Shown here piece by piece: positions 1 to 9,786 of a stretch of DNA of 64,000 nt. Source of the stretch: Bifidobacterium callitrichidarum. GTDB taxonomy: Bacteria; Actinomycetota; Actinomycetes; Actinomycetales; Bifidobacteriaceae. The stretch lies in the NCBI RefSeq assembly GCF_003129905.1, contig NZ_QFFM01000010.1, positions 52,538 to 116,537 on the forward strand. The letters run 5' to 3'. The stretch's first letter is position 1, and every line of letters begins with the position of its first letter. A model generated the notes under the pieces. It had not been told where the DNA came from and did no database searches. It saw only the letters and a list, made by a program, of their open reading frames with translations. The position numbers were made by a program, and so were the translations under genes.

Positions 1-403
1 CGATGGCCTTCTCGGCGAAGGAGACGAGCAGGTTCTGCGCGGCGGCGATGGCGCCCATCTCACCACACAGGCCCCAGTCGATGAGCTCGGGGTGGGTCAG
101 GGAGGCCTTGCCGCCGCCGGAGGCGCCGCCCTTGGAACCGGCGGCGGTGATGCCCATGCTCGGCTGACGCAGCACGGCGGCCGCGTCGATGCCGCGCTTG
201 TTGAGCGCGTCGATGAGGGCGATGGTGGTGGTGGTCTTGCCTTCGCCGCGGGAGGCCTTGAGCGGGGTGTCGGCGGTCACGAGGATGACCTTGCCGTGCT
301 TGCGCGGGGCATCCGGGTTCTCGGCGAGGTACTTCATGTAGCCGAAGGCGTCGATCTTCTGGACCAGGCCGTACTGGCTGGTGAAGTCTTCGATGGTGGT
401 CAT
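1..403 (-). CDS. fhs: Formate--tetrahydrofolate ligase, N-terminal part (cut by window edge)
   Basis: Only the first 134 codons are in the window; the 3' end lies before base 1. The enzyme condenses formate with tetrahydrofolate using ATP, giving 10-formyl-THF for one-carbon metabolism. The visible part carries the family P-loop (REGKTTTTIAL, near residue 54), followed by a VLRQPSMG stretch and the glycine-rich GSKGGASGGGKAS segment that matches the GIKGGAAGGGY signature of the family. The sequence is divergent from the firmicute type. ATG at 403 is preceded by AGAAAGG at good spacing. Upstream lies a pair of dispersed repeats, not a neighbouring gene in tight linkage. Confidence 0.88.
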   Translation of the reverse strand, partial: MTTIEDFTSQYGLVQKIDAFGYMKYLAENPDAPRKHGKVILVTADTPLKASRGEGKTTTTIALIDALNKRGIDAAAVLRQPSMGITAAGSKGGASGGGKASLTHPELIDWGLCGEMGAIAAAQNLLVSFAEKAI

Positions 404-426
404 TGGGGAACCTTTCTCAATATCTC

Positions 427-543
427 TGGCTCCCCTTGTCAGGGGAGCTGGCTCGTGCAACGAGACTGAGGGGTAGTCGAATCATACGAAGGCCGCTACC
501 CCTCAGTCAGCTATCGCTGACAGCTCCCCTGGCAAGGGGAGCC
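427..543. repeat. Two inverted copies of the ~50-bp two-hairpin repeat
   Basis: Copy 1 (427-478) begins TGGCTCCCCTTGTCAGGGGA and ends GACTGAGGGGTAGTC. Copy 2 (497-543) is the same element in reverse. Each has a fixed first hairpin (GCTCCCCT/AGGGGAGC) and a variable second hairpin (CTCG/CGAG in copy 1, GTCAGC/GCTGAC in copy 2). The pair fills the gap between fhs and the dipeptidase gene. Confidence 0.85.
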
Positions 544-552
544 CAGTAAAGG

Positions 553-2154
553 TTAGAAATCGGACATGTGGAAGCCGTTCCTCATCTCCATGCTGCGGGT
601 GTACAGCACGGAGTCGAGGAGCTTGTCGGTCTCCACCTTGAGCTGGTCGGCCATGGTCTGGTTGGCGGCGGCGAGGATGCCGCGCACCTCCGGGTTGCGC
701 ACGGCGGCGATGATCTCATCCGGATCCATCGGCTGCACGTCGCCGTCCACGTTGTCCGCCTCGAACTCCTCCTCGGCGGCCGACTGTGCGGCTTCCTCAG
801 CGGCGGTCAGGCCCAGACGGGCCACCTGCTCGTCCGTGGCAGCCACCAGACGGTGACCCATGCCGCCGGTCTTCTCCTGGTAACGTTCCACGGCGTTGGA
901 GGTGGAGCGGAAGGCGCCATCGCACAGGGCGGCGATGATACGGTTGGCCCAGTAGAAGTTCTCGGAGGTCACGCGGGTGGTGGTGTCCTCAAGGTAGGCG
1001 GGCGTGGTGTCCACGTTCGGGAAGAACGGCACCAGCGTGTTGAACGGGTTGGAGCCGTACGCCATCCACTGGATCGCGCGGTTCGCCTGCGGACGGTACG
1101 GGCGGATCTGCATCACGGCGAGCTGGCTCTGGCGGTTGATGCCGATCGTGCGGTACATGTGGCGGGTGCGCTCGTCACCGAGCTGGCCATACGGGTCGAA
1201 CGGGGTGCCCTGGTAGTGGGAGGACAGCACGTACTTGACGTCCTCGATGGTCACCTTGCGCTCGGGCTGGCGGGCCCACGGGATGTCGTTGGACTCCGGC
1301 TTGTGGTCGGCGTCCGGGCCGTCCCACACCTCGTCGTACGGGTTGAGGAAGCGCTGCATGTACCAGGCGCGCGGGGTGTTGTACACGTGGTCGGAGTCGG
1401 AGTGGGAGCCGAAGGCGTCGCGCGGGTTGAATGGGGTGGTGTTCTCCACGGACAGGTCGAGGTGGTTGGTCTCGATGAACTCGGCGAGGTCGGCGGAGCA
1501 CATGTGCTCCTCCTGATCGCCCAGGGCGTCCTCGAGATCGAATTCGTCGATGCCCAGCTGGTTCGGCATGGTCACGTACGCCTCGTCCGGCACGCGCTTG
1601 GCGATCCAGTGATGGCCGCCCACGGTCTCCAGCCACCAGATCTCGTTGACGTCGGAGAAGGCCACGCCGTTCATCTCGTAGGTGCCGAACTCCTCGAGCA
1701 GCGCACCCAGACGCTCGACACCCTCGCGCGCGGTCTTGATGTACGGCAGCACGATGGTCAGGAAGTCCTCCTCGCCGATGCCGCCGGGCACTTCCGGCTC
1801 GTCGCCCTTGGCCGGGGCGTACTCCACGAACGGGTCGGCGCCGAGCACGCGCTCGTTGGTGGTGAGGGTCTCGGTGGCGCTCATGGCCACGTTCGCCTCG
1901 TTCACGCCGGCTTCGCCCCAGATGCCTTCCTTGAGGTCGGCATTCGGCACGGCGGTGTACTGCAGCGGATTGTCCGGCAGGGTGATAGTCAGGTGGGAGA
2001 TCACCGACTTGTATTCGCGCGGCTGTTCCTCCGGCTTGACGACGATGAAGCGCTTGGGGTTGAACTCGCCGTTGGCGGAATCCTCGTTGCGGGCGATGAT
2101 GGTGGAACCGTCATAGCTCGCGTCCTTGCCTACCAGAATCGTGGTGCAGGCCAT
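553..2154 (-). CDS. pepD: C69 family dipeptidase (PepD type)
   Basis: A 533-residue protein starting MACTTILVGKDASYDGST. Family C69 enzymes are N-terminal nucleophile hydrolases: after removal of the first residues a cysteine becomes the catalytic N-terminus, here Cys3, followed by the conserved IIARNED segment. Bifidobacterial and lactobacillar members cleave a wide range of dipeptides in the cytoplasm, supplying amino acids. There is no signal peptide. Length fits the family. ATG at 2154 has an AAGGAC ribosome-binding site upstream. The gene stands alone between two repeat clusters, so it is probably monocistronic. Confidence 0.9.
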   Translation of the reverse strand: MACTTILVGKDASYDGSTIIARNEDSANGEFNPKRFIVVKPEEQPREYKSVISHLTITLPDNPLQYTAVPNADLKEGIWGEAGVNEANVAMSATETLTTNERVLGADPFVEYAPAKGDEPEVPGGIGEEDFLTIVLPYIKTAREGVERLGALLEEFGTYEMNGVAFSDVNEIWWLETVGGHHWIAKRVPDEAYVTMPNQLGIDEFDLEDALGDQEEHMCSADLAEFIETNHLDLSVENTTPFNPRDAFGSHSDSDHVYNTPRAWYMQRFLNPYDEVWDGPDADHKPESNDIPWARQPERKVTIEDVKYVLSSHYQGTPFDPYGQLGDERTRHMYRTIGINRQSQLAVMQIRPYRPQANRAIQWMAYGSNPFNTLVPFFPNVDTTPAYLEDTTTRVTSENFYWANRIIAALCDGAFRSTSNAVERYQEKTGGMGHRLVAATDEQVARLGLTAAEEAAQSAAEEEFEADNVDGDVQPMDPDEIIAAVRNPEVRGILAAANQTMADQLKVETDKLLDSVLYTRSMEMRNGFHMSDF

Positions 2155-2181
2155 ATTGGATGATGTCCTTTCTCTTCCATT

Positions 2182-2312
2182 TGGCTCCCCTTGTCAGGGG
2201 AGCTGTCACGCTTTGCGTGACTGAGGGGTAGTCAAAAATTCGCATAATCGGGCCGTGGCGCACTCCCCTCAGTCCGACTGCGTCGGCCAGCTCCCCTCAG
2301 GGAGGGGAGCCA
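2182..2312. repeat. Two inverted copies of the ~50-bp two-hairpin repeat
   Basis: Copy at 2182-2233 (plus orientation) has second hairpin GTCACG/CGTGAC. Copy at 2262-2312 (reverse) has GCCGAC/GTCGGA. They face each other between the PEBP gene and the dipeptidase gene and could form a large cruciform or act as terminators. Confidence 0.85.
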
Positions 2313-2354
2313 TGACCGCGCTATCGCTGCCTATATGTTACGAAGTTACGCAGC

Positions 2355-2909
2355 TCACGCCTTGCCGGTGACGAACATGCCACCCTGGTCGGGAGCCTCG
2401 CCGCATTCGCGCAGCTTGTGCAGCAGCTCGTTCATCCAGAAGCCCTGGTTGAGGCCGGGCAGCGGCTCCTTCGTGGCCCAGACGTGCAGGTAGTAGTCAT
2501 GATCCTTGTCCGGCGGCTGCGGGCCGTTGTACCGCATGATGACCGCCGGGTCGTTGTCGCGCCCCAGGAACTTCGAGGCCGAGGAGTTGCGACCCTGCAC
2601 CGCCTCGGGAATCATCGCGGTCATCTGACGGGAGAAGTCCGGCGGAATCGAGAGCGCGTGGGAGTCGTTGAAGTCGAACATCAGCGCGTCGATCGGCAGG
2701 TTCGCCACCGTCCAATGGATCCACTCGAATCCGCACACCGGGATGGAATCGGGATCGGTGAACGTCCAGTGCAGGTAATGGGCCTCCGGGTTCACCTCGT
2801 CGATATAGAAGGGGAAGGAGATGATGGGCACGCCACCCGCGCGGTATTCGGGCGCGGCCGCTTTGGCGAAGTCGTCAGGAACGACGGTGAAATCAGCGGA
2901 AATCTTCAT
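2355..2909 (-). CDS. YbhB/YbcL-type PEBP (Raf-kinase-inhibitor-like) protein
   Basis: A 184-residue protein of the phosphatidylethanolamine-binding family. It shows the bacterial YbhB layout: N-terminal strands (MKISADFTVVPDDF), a DPDSIP segment, the WIHWTVANLP core, a GRNSSASKFLGRD stretch and a YYLHVWATKEPL strand near the C-terminus. The biochemical role of bacterial members is not settled, though ligand binding has been proposed. I chose ATG 2909 over an in-frame ATG 8 codons upstream because GGAG lies immediately before it. The protein has no signal peptide and is probably cytoplasmic. The gap behind it holds a degenerate tandem repeat. Confidence 0.85.
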   Translation of the reverse strand: MKISADFTVVPDDFAKAAAPEYRAGGVPIISFPFYIDEVNPEAHYLHWTFTDPDSIPVCGFEWIHWTVANLPIDALMFDFNDSHALSIPPDFSRQMTAMIPEAVQGRNSSASKFLGRDNDPAVIMRYNGPQPPDKDHDYYLHVWATKEPLPGLNQGFWMNELLHKLRECGEAPDQGGMFVTGKA

Positions 2910-3009
2910 ACGCTCCAGTGTATCGCGCCCCATGTTACCGGCCGGCGGGGCGGCACGGGCGGCTCATGCCCGATCTGCCACGCCGGCGACCGCCCGGCCG
3001 AGGCGAATC

Positions 3010-3215
3010 AGCGACTTGCCACCCATTGTGCCCCAATCACGCGGCCTCATCGAGCCAGGCCAGCGACCTGCTACCTGCCATGCCCCGCTTGTGCGCCCGC
3101 ATCGGGGCAAACCGGTTGTTCACTACCCGTCATGCCCCGCTCAGCACCCACTATGCACAGCAAGCCGGCGACGTACTACCTTTCCCGCCCCGCCAGTAAT
3201 CGCATGGCATGACGG
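3010..3215. repeat. Degenerate 52-bp tandem repeat, about four units
   Basis: In the 306-bp gap between the PEBP gene and holB, related blocks recur every 52 bp. The word CATGCCCCGCT at 3079 returns at 3131; TGTGCCCCAAT precedes at 3027 and CCGCCCCGCCA follows at 3183. GCGACNTNCTACC blocks sit at 3011, 3063 and 3168. No convincing ORF or RNA is seen in this gap. Confidence 0.6.
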
Positions 3216-3239
3216 CAACGCGGCGAAGCAGGCACTACT

Positions 3240-4391
3240 TCACGGAATCAACGCGCAGAACAGCGCCTCGAACGTGAGCAACGGGTTGCCATTGCCGGCC
3301 AGGCGCTTGCGGGCGCGGGCCACCTCGTCCAGACGGGCCACCGCACCGGCGCGGTCGAGCCGCACGGACAGTTCGGTGATGGCCGACCGGTTCTCCAGGT
3401 TGATGAGCCCGACAGCGTCCTCCGCGTTGTTCTGCAGCACCGCCACGTCCCGGTAGATGGAGGCGACGGAGTTGAGCGCGCGGTCGAGCACGTCGCGCGT
3501 GCGGCGGGTGGCGTATCGCTTGATGTCGTCCTTCTTGGCCACCTGATTGAACGCGCCGCGCAGCTTCGGGGGAATGCGCTCCCCCTCGGCGAGACCGTTG
3601 ATGCGGCGGAATTCCGCCTCCTGCTTGCCGGACCACTCGTTGGCGTCCGCCTCGGCCTGCCCCTTGGCGTTGTCGATGAGATTGCCGGCCAGCAGCACCG
3701 CGTCCGAGGCGCGGGCGAGGTTCAGCACGCCGACGACCAGCTCGTCGCGGTCCGACATCACGCGCTCGTTCGTGGCATACAGGCGCGCGATGCCGATGTG
3801 CCCTTCGGACAGGCGGGCCGCACGCTGGGCGACTTTGGGCTCGGCACCCGTGTTCGCCGTAAGGAACTCGGCCACGGCCGCCGGGGACGGCACGGCGAGG
3901 TTCACCACGCGGCAGCGCGATCGGATGGTCGGCAGCACGTCCTGCGCGCTCGGGGCGCACAGCAGCCAGATACAACGTTCGGCCGGCTCCTCGATCTCCT
4001 TGAGGAGCACGTTGGTGGTGCGCTCCAGCATGCGGTCCACGTCCTCGATGATGATGATGCGCCACGGCGCGGTGGACGGCATCTGCTCGGAAGTGGTGAT
4101 GATATCGCGCACCTGGTCGATGCCGATGGTCACCTTGTTGGTGGCCAGCACCGTCACGTCCGGGTGCGTGCCGGCCAGCACCTGCTGGGTCACGCGCGTG
4201 GGCTCGGCCCCCATGCCGCGATCCGGGCTTTCCAGCGCCGCCGCGAACGCACGGGCCATGTTCGATCGCCCCGATCCGGGAGGCCCGCAGATCAGCCACG
4301 ACTGGGCGATCTGGCTCGGGTCGCCCTGCGCGATGCGGCTCAGCATATCCACCACCGGCTGCTGGCCCACCAGCGAATCCCACACGCTCAT
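3240..4391 (-). CDS. holB: DNA polymerase III delta' subunit
   Basis: A 383-residue clamp-loader subunit. It starts MSVWDSLVGQQPVVDML, the usual AAA+ entry of delta'/tau proteins, and has a modified Walker A (CGPPGSGRSN) in which the lysine is replaced by arginine. That agrees with delta' being a non-hydrolysing clamp-loader arm. Further family features are the EEPAERCIWLLCAP segment and an SRCR sensor-like motif. It works with DnaX, which is encoded in this same window, and delta to load the beta clamp. It lies downstream of tmk, separated by one repeat copy; tmk-holB neighbourhoods are common in bacteria. Confidence 0.9.
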   Translation of the reverse strand: MSVWDSLVGQQPVVDMLSRIAQGDPSQIAQSWLICGPPGSGRSNMARAFAAALESPDRGMGAEPTRVTQQVLAGTHPDVTVLATNKVTIGIDQVRDIITTSEQMPSTAPWRIIIIEDVDRMLERTTNVLLKEIEEPAERCIWLLCAPSAQDVLPTIRSRCRVVNLAVPSPAAVAEFLTANTGAEPKVAQRAARLSEGHIGIARLYATNERVMSDRDELVVGVLNLARASDAVLLAGNLIDNAKGQAEADANEWSGKQEAEFRRINGLAEGERIPPKLRGAFNQVAKKDDIKRYATRRTRDVLDRALNSVASIYRDVAVLQNNAEDAVGLINLENRSAITELSVRLDRAGAVARLDEVARARKRLAGNGNPLLTFEALFCALIP

Positions 4392-4460
4392 TTCATCTCC
4401 CCTTGTCGTTGCGGGTGCCGTTCCCCGTGCTAGTCAACCTGAAAACCTATTGATTCCATT

Positions 4461-4540
4461 AGACCAAAACTGACGTGAATCTTGTTTTTCGACTACCCTT
4501 CAGTCGGCTTCGCCGCCAGCTCCCCTGACAAGGGGAGCCA
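4461..4540. repeat. Reverse copy of the two-hairpin repeat with a possible TIR remnant
   Basis: The core at 4491-4540 reads GACTACCCTTCAGTCGGCTT and ends AAGGGGAGCC, with second hairpin GGCGGC/GCCGAC. At 4461-4475 AGACCAAAACTGAC resembles the inner part of the GGCTCTGTTAAACCAAAATTGAC terminal repeat seen around other copies, suggesting a decayed composite element. Confidence 0.7.
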
Positions 4541-4583
4541 AGGGACATAGGTCATGCAGGCCCGCTGAGCAGAACCTTGCTCC

Positions 4584-5207
4584 TTACTGCAGCAACGCGG
4601 CGATGTCCGTTTCGATGGCGGACCAGACCGCTTCGATGGGCTGCCCGGCGTCGATCACGCGGAACCGGTCCGGCTCGGCGGCGGCCAGGTCCAGAAACGC
4701 CTGACGGGTGCGGTTCTGGAAGTCGCTGCCGGCCGATTCCATGCGATCCTCCGCATGTTCGAGACGATTGTGCGAAAGGGCCGGATCCATATCCAGCAGG
4801 TACGTGCGGTCCGGCAGCAGATTGCCGGTGGCCCACATGCTCAGGTTCCGGATTTCCTTGGAGGTCAGCTCACGACCGCCCGCCTGGTACGCCAGCGACG
4901 AATCCAGGTATCGGTCCGTGATGACGACCTCGCCGCGTTCCAACGCCGGGCGGATGGTTTCGGCCACATGTTGCGCGCGGTCGGCGGCGAACAGCAGGGC
5001 TTCGGCGCACGGGGAAATATCGGCGCCCCCGGCTTCTACGCCATGCAGCAACAGCTTGCGGATGGCGCGGCCAAGCGCGGTGCCGCCCGGTTCGCGCGTG
5101 ACCACGACCGTGCGCCCTTGCGCCTCCAGGTAGGCACGCAACCGTTCGACCTGCGTGGTCTTGCCCACGCCGTCGACGCCTTCAAAGGAAATAAACAGAC
5201 CGGTCAT
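4584..5207 (-). CDS. tmk: Thymidylate kinase
   Basis: A 207-residue dTMP kinase that converts dTMP to dTDP for DNA synthesis. The P-loop GVDGVGKT lies at residues 10-17, the [11 protein letters not shown] substrate motif begins near residue 96, and a C-terminal LID-like segment contains [14 protein letters not shown]. An ORF in this frame runs upstream to 5537 but overlaps the topA 3' end and is Arg/Pro-rich noise. ATG 5207 gives the canonical [10 protein letters not shown] start and the normal family length. It sits downstream of topA, beyond that gene's terminator, and upstream of holB on the same strand. Confidence 0.93.
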   Translation of the reverse strand: MTGLFISFEGVDGVGKTTQVERLRAYLEAQGRTVVVTREPGGTALGRAIRKLLLHGVEAGGADISPCAEALLFAADRAQHVAETIRPALERGEVVITDRYLDSSLAYQAGGRELTSKEIRNLSMWATGNLLPDRTYLLDMDPALSHNRLEHAEDRMESAGSDFQNRTRQAFLDLAAAEPDRFRVIDAGQPIEAVWSAIETDIAALLQ

Positions 5208-5301
5208 GCTCCTGACCTTACCGTGAGGCGGAGAGTTGCCTGAAATCGTCGGCCATCTCGATTGCGAGGGGCTGAATGACGCCTGATAATCGGAATAATC
5301 G

Positions 5302-5348
5302 GAATGCCCCATCAACGACCGCCACGGCAGCCTGTCAATGGGGCATTC
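5302..5348 (-). terminator. Hairpin after topA
   Basis: An 11-bp perfect stem, GAATGCCCCAT (5302-5312) with ATGGGGCATTC (5338-5348), around a 25-base loop. It lies 26 bases past the topA stop, in the topA-tmk gap. There is no clear T-run. Confidence 0.55.
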
Positions 5349-5373
5349 AACGCAATCGTGCGAGCGGGCCCGC

Positions 5374-8300
5374 CTACTTCTTCTTGGGCTTGGCGGCCAC
5401 GACCGGCGGGCGGGTGAAGCCCTCGTTCGCGGTGAGCCATTCGATGTCCGCCTTGACCGTGGAGGCGGTGGAGCCGAGCTTTTCGGCGATGCGGGTGTTG
5501 GCCCATCCCTTGGCGGCCAGCTTCTTGACCTCGGCACGGCGCTCGGCGCGCTTGGCTTCGACGGCGCTCACCTTGGGCGCGGGCTTGGCGTTCTTGCCCT
5601 TGCCAGCCGCAGCGCCACGGCCGCGGCCACGACCGCGCGTGGACGGCCCGGCCGCGCGCTTCTCGGCCAGCAGACGGAAGGCGTCGTCCGGCGTGATGGT
5701 CTCCGGCGTGTACTGCCTCGGCACGGTGCGGTTGGTCTCGCCATCGGTGATGTACGCGCCGAAACGGCCGTCCTTGATAGTCACGTTCTTGCCGGTGGCC
5801 GGGTCGGTGCCGAGCTCGCGCAGCGGCGGCTTGGCGGCGCCACGCCCGCGGCCGCGACCGTACTTGGGCTGGGAGAACAGCTCCTTGGCCTTGTCGATGT
5901 CGACCGTGAAGATCTCGTCCTCCGAGGCCAGCGAACGGGTCTCGGACTTGCCGTCCGCGCCGGTCTTGGACAGGTACGGGCCGTAGCGGCCGTTGTTGGC
6001 GGACACCGTGCATTCGGACACCTCGCCGGTCTCGGCGTTGGTCTCCTCGTACTTGCCCACCTCGCGCGGCAGGCTCAGCAGCTTGAGCGCGTCCTCCAGC
6101 GACAGCGATTCGGGGCTCATCGTCTTGAACAGCGAGGCCATCTTCGGACGCGGCGCCTCCTTGGCACCTTCCGGCGTGGGTAACGTCAGCGCCACGTACG
6201 GACCGAAGCGACCGTTGCGCACCTCCACGGTGCCGCCGGTGGCCGGGTCCTTGCCCAGCTCGCGCGGACCGCCCGAATGGTTGTCAATGAGGCCACGGGC
6301 CACGGCCACGGTGAGCTCGTCCGGGGCGATGGTGTCCGGCAGGGAGGCGCGCTTGGGGTTGCCTTCCGCGTCCAGATGCTCCATATCCTCCAGATACGGG
6401 CCGTAGCGGCCCACGCGCACATGCAGGCCGTCGCCGATGTCGATGGTGTTGATGGCGCGCGCGTCGATCTCGCCGAGCTGCGCCACCTGCTGCTGCAGGC
6501 CCTCATGCGCCTCGTCGGCGTTCTGGGCAGCACCCTCGCCCGAGCCGAAGTAGAAGCGGGTGAGCCATTCACGGCCGGACTCCGCACCGTGGGCGATGCG
6601 GTCCAGGCCGTTCTCCATCTCGGCGGTGAACTGGTAGTCCACGAGCTTGGGGAACTTGGTCTCCAGCAGCTTGATCACGGAGAATGCCAGCCAGCTGGGG
6701 ATGAGCGCACGGCCGCGCTCGTAGACATAGCCGCGATCCATGATGGTGGAGATGATGCTGGCGTACGTGGACGGGCGGCCGATCTCCTTGGCCTCCAGCG
6801 TCTTGACCAGCGTGGCCTCCGTGTATCGGGCCGGCGGCTGGGTCTCGTGGCCGTCGGGCTCGACGCTTGTGGCGTCGACCTGCTGGCCCACCGTCATCGG
6901 GGGCAGGGAAGCGTTGCTTTCCGATGCGTCGGCGCCGGACTTGCCCGCGGCGGCCTTGCCATCGGCCTTGCCGGACGTGGCGGCATCGGCTGCGGCCGGC
7001 TTGGCTGCGGGCTTGCGGCCCTCGCCAGTGGCCTTCATGAAGCCGGGGAATTCGATGACGGTGCCGGACGCCTGGAACACGGCCTCGCCGTCCGCGGAAC
7101 CGGCCGGGGCGGACAGGCGCACGGTGGCGGTGGAACCGGTGGCGTCCGCCATCTGGCAGGCCAGCGTGCGCTGCCAGATCAGCGTGTACAGGCGCAGCTG
7201 GTCCACCGGCAGCTTGGAGGCCAGCTCGTCCGGGTCATGGAAGCGGGAGCCCGCCGGGCGGATGCATTCGTGGGCCTCCTGCGCGCCGGCCGTCTTGGTG
7301 GCGTACTGCTTGGGCTCGGCGGACAGGAACCGGTCGCCGAAGTGGTAGGAGACGGCGTTGCGGGCGGCGGCGATGGCCTCCTGCGACAGCGTGACCGAAT
7401 CGGTTCGCATATAGGTGATGTAGCCGTTCTCGTACAGGCTCTGGGCCGCGCGCATCACGGCGCGGGCGCCCATGCCGAGGCGGTTGCCGGCGGTCTGCTG
7501 CAGCGTGGAGGTGGTGAACGGCGGCTGCGGGCGACGGCGGTACGGCTTGGTCTCCATGCTCATCACCGTGAACGGGGCGTCACGCAGCACGCCGGCCAGC
7601 GCGGTGGCGGAGGTCTCGTCAAGCTGGCGGACGTTGTCCTTGAAGCCGTCGGGCGTGAGCTGGCCGTCCGGACCGAAGTCCTTGGAGCCGGCGAGTCGCT
7701 TGCCGCCGAGCGAGACCATGCGCGCGGAGAATTCGGTGCGGTCCCCGTCGGCGGAGGGAGCGGCCAGCGTTGCCACGATGTCCCAGTAGGGAGCACGCTT
7801 GAAGGCCATGCGCTCGCGTTCGCGCTCGACGATGAGGCGCGTGGCCACGGACTGCACACGGCCGGCAGACAGGCCCGGACCCACCTTGCGCCAGAGCACC
7901 GGGGACAGTTCGTAACCGTAGAGTCGGTCGAGGATGCGGCGGGTCTCCTGGGCGTCGACCATGTTGCCGTCCACGTCGCGCGTCTTGTTCAGGGAGGCGT
8001 TGATGGCGTCCTTGGTGATCTCGTGGAACACCATGCGCTTGACCGGCACCTTGGGCTTCAGGGTCTGCACCAGGTGCCATGCGATGGCCTCGCCCTCGCG
8101 ATCCTCATCGGTTGCGAGGTAGAGTTCGTCGGCGCCCTTGAGCGCGGACTTCAGTTCGCTCACCGTGCGCTTCTTGTCGCCGTCCACGATGTAGTAGGGC
8201 TTGAAGCCGTCGTTCACGTCCACGCCGAACTTGCCGAACTTGGCCTTGTCCGCGGCGGGAACCTGGCTGGGCTGCGCGAGGTCGCGGATATGGCCCACCG

Positions 8301-8388
8301 ACGCCATGACGGTGTACCCCTTGCCCAGGTAGTCACCGATCTTGTGGGCCTTGGTCGGAGACTCCACAATCACGAGTTTGGTAGCCAT
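5374..8388 (-). CDS. topA: DNA topoisomerase I
   Basis: A 1004-residue type IA topoisomerase that relaxes negative supercoils. It has an N-terminal Toprim domain ([27 protein letters not shown]), the [10 protein letters not shown] segment and the active-site tyrosine in [10 protein letters not shown] at about residue 326. The C-terminal half has several repeated Topo_C modules with GRYGPY-like or GRFGPY-like motifs instead of Cys4 zinc fingers, as in other actinobacteria. It ends in a Lys/Ala/Arg-rich DNA-binding tail with a helix-turn-helix-like stretch ([15 protein letters not shown]). ATG 8388 is preceded by AAGGAG at 5-base spacing; the GTG two codons upstream lies within that site. Confidence 0.96.
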   Translation of the reverse strand: MATKLVIVESPTKAHKIGDYLGKGYTVMASVGHIRDLAQPSQVPAADKAKFGKFGVDVNDGFKPYYIVDGDKKRTVSELKSALKGADELYLATDEDREGEAIAWHLVQTLKPKVPVKRMVFHEITKDAINASLNKTRDVDGNMVDAQETRRILDRLYGYELSPVLWRKVGPGLSAGRVQSVATRLIVERERERMAFKRAPYWDIVATLAAPSADGDRTEFSARMVSLGGKRLAGSKDFGPDGQLTPDGFKDNVRQLDETSATALAGVLRDAPFTVMSMETKPYRRRPQPPFTTSTLQQTAGNRLGMGARAVMRAAQSLYENGYITYMRTDSVTLSQEAIAAARNAVSYHFGDRFLSAEPKQYATKTAGAQEAHECIRPAGSRFHDPDELASKLPVDQLRLYTLIWQRTLACQMADATGSTATVRLSAPAGSADGEAVFQASGTVIEFPGFMKATGEGRKPAAKPAAADAATSGKADGKAAAGKSGADASESNASLPPMTVGQQVDATSVEPDGHETQPPARYTEATLVKTLEAKEIGRPSTYASIISTIMDRGYVYERGRALIPSWLAFSVIKLLETKFPKLVDYQFTAEMENGLDRIAHGAESGREWLTRFYFGSGEGAAQNADEAHEGLQQQVAQLGEIDARAINTIDIGDGLHVRVGRYGPYLEDMEHLDAEGNPKRASLPDTIAPDELTVAVARGLIDNHSGGPRELGKDPATGGTVEVRNGRFGPYVALTLPTPEGAKEAPRPKMASLFKTMSPESLSLEDALKLLSLPREVGKYEETNAETGEVSECTVSANNGRYGPYLSKTGADGKSETRSLASEDEIFTVDIDKAKELFSQPKYGRGRGRGAAKPPLRELGTDPATGKNVTIKDGRFGAYITDGETNRTVPRQYTPETITPDDAFRLLAEKRAAGPSTRGRGRGRGAAAGKGKNAKPAPKVSAVEAKRAERRAEVKKLAAKGWANTRIAEKLGSTASTVKADIEWLTANEGFTRPPVVAAKPKKK

Positions 8389-8525
8389 ACCCACTCCTTA
8401 ATATCTCTCCTGCGGAAACATGCGTTTCTGGCGTCATAATACTCACGAACGATGGCCAATCGCCAAATCGGGGGCGTGCGGCAGCCCGGACGACCGCATC
8501 CGGGCGACGGCGGCAAGACGCCCGC

Positions 8526-9698
8526 CTAGCGCTTCGGCGGGGCCGGCGGGGCGCCGATCAGACCGATGCGGCTCAACGGCGAGGCTGTGATCTGGCGCAG
8601 GGCCAACATCAGTCCGAAGGCCAGCGAGGCCACGCCCGTGACGCCCGCCACGGCGCTGATGATGGAGCCCTGCACGGCCCAGCTGGCACTGACGGGCAGG
8701 CCCGGCACCACCTGCCAGATCACGTACGCGGCGTAGGCGATGAGCAGCAGTCCGGCGGTGATGAGCACGCTGCCCACGATCTGCACGCTCACCGAGGAGA
8801 CGCGGCTGCCGGGCGCGTCCATACCGGACGTGCGGGTGAACGCCATGGCGATCAGGGCCAGTCCCGCCACCAGCAGAATGGACATGGCCACGTCCGAGGG
8901 ACGATGCCATTGGCCGTAGATCACGGAAACGCCGACGAGCACCGACCAGGTCACGCCCACGACCCCGGCCAGCGCTCGGGCGGCGCGCGGCACGGCGAGC
9001 AACAGGATCGCGGCGCAGGCGGCGGCCAGCATCGTGTGCCCGGAAGGCGCGGAGTTGACGGCGGGCGATTCGGTGTTGATGATGAACGGTCGCGGCAGCA
9101 CGTCCTTGATGCGCGTGGTCGCCAGGCAGATCACGGCGAACACGGCCACCTGCCCGACCAACCACCAGCGGCGTCGGATCAGCGCGGTGACGATGCCGAT
9201 GGCGGCGATCGCGCAGCTGACGGCGATCACCAGCCACGACTGGGCCACGGCGCCCATGATGCCGGTGGCGAAGCCGGGCACATGGTCGGCCAGGTTCTTC
9301 CAGACGAGTTCGTCGTACGACTGGCCGTTTTCCGTGTACACGCATCCCCACCACACGCCGAAGCCCACGGCGATGAGCAGCAGTCCGAACACGACGCAGA
9401 GCACGCGGCTGGACACGCGCGGACGCACGGTGAGCGGGTCGAGACGGGCCAGGCCGCGGTCGATGTCGTCCGGTTCGTCGCTGTAGGGCATGCCGGAGCG
9501 GCCGGTCGCACGGGTCATGCCGAGGGTCGCGGCGGTGGCGGTGGTGCGGGGGTCCGGGCCGAGTGCGGCCAGCGGATCGGGTTCGGGGGCCGGGACTGAC
9601 GACTGCGTGCGGGAGGATGATCCGGGGAATCCTGCGGAACCTACGAGATTGGCCGGCGCGTGCGGGTCACGAATGGTGGGATGCTGTGCGTCATTCAT
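8526..9698 (-). CDS. PAP2-superfamily membrane phosphatase
   Basis: A 390-residue integral membrane protein. A Ser/Pro-rich N-terminal region of about 90 residues, probably cytoplasmic, precedes several hydrophobic helices. The PAP2 (acid phosphatase/lipid phosphatase) motif is recognisable in order: KDVLPRPF, PSGHTML and GQWHRPSDV, which supply the catalytic and phosphate-binding Lys, Arg, Ser-Gly-His and His-Asp. Substrate is unknown; undecaprenyl pyrophosphate or phosphatidic acid phosphatase activity would be typical. I place the start at ATG 9698 (MNDAQHPTIRDP) because the upstream extension is Arg-rich; the ribosome-binding site is weak, so the start is uncertain. Confidence 0.8.
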   Translation of the reverse strand: MNDAQHPTIRDPHAPANLVGSAGFPGSSSRTQSSVPAPEPDPLAALGPDPRTTATAATLGMTRATGRSGMPYSDEPDDIDRGLARLDPLTVRPRVSSRVLCVVFGLLLIAVGFGVWWGCVYTENGQSYDELVWKNLADHVPGFATGIMGAVAQSWLVIAVSCAIAAIGIVTALIRRRWWLVGQVAVFAVICLATTRIKDVLPRPFIINTESPAVNSAPSGHTMLAAACAAILLLAVPRAARALAGVVGVTWSVLVGVSVIYGQWHRPSDVAMSILLVAGLALIAMAFTRTSGMDAPGSRVSSVSVQIVGSVLITAGLLLIAYAAYVIWQVVPGLPVSASWAVQGSIISAVAGVTGVASLAFGLMLALRQITASPLSRIGLIGAPPAPPKR

Positions 9699-9786
9699 AC
9701 GTTCGACTGTACGGCCGCGCCCCGGACAGTACCCCGCCGCATTGCGAGCCCGTAGCCGAATCCGCACATTCTCATGTGACAGTTAC

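Noticed and set aside
427..543. CRISPR array, because of repeated hairpin-forming sequences
   Set aside because: Copies are scattered over the whole window in both orientations without regular spacers, and no cas genes are present.
568..2163. Long plus-strand ORF (531 codons) opposite the dipeptidase gene
   Set aside because: It is the antisense shadow of a well-supported gene: His/Val/Gly/Arg-rich, no family motifs and no ribosome-binding site.
6277..8439. 720-codon plus-strand ORF opposite topA
   Set aside because: A shadow produced by GC-rich third positions in topA; composition is unnatural and no motif is recognised.
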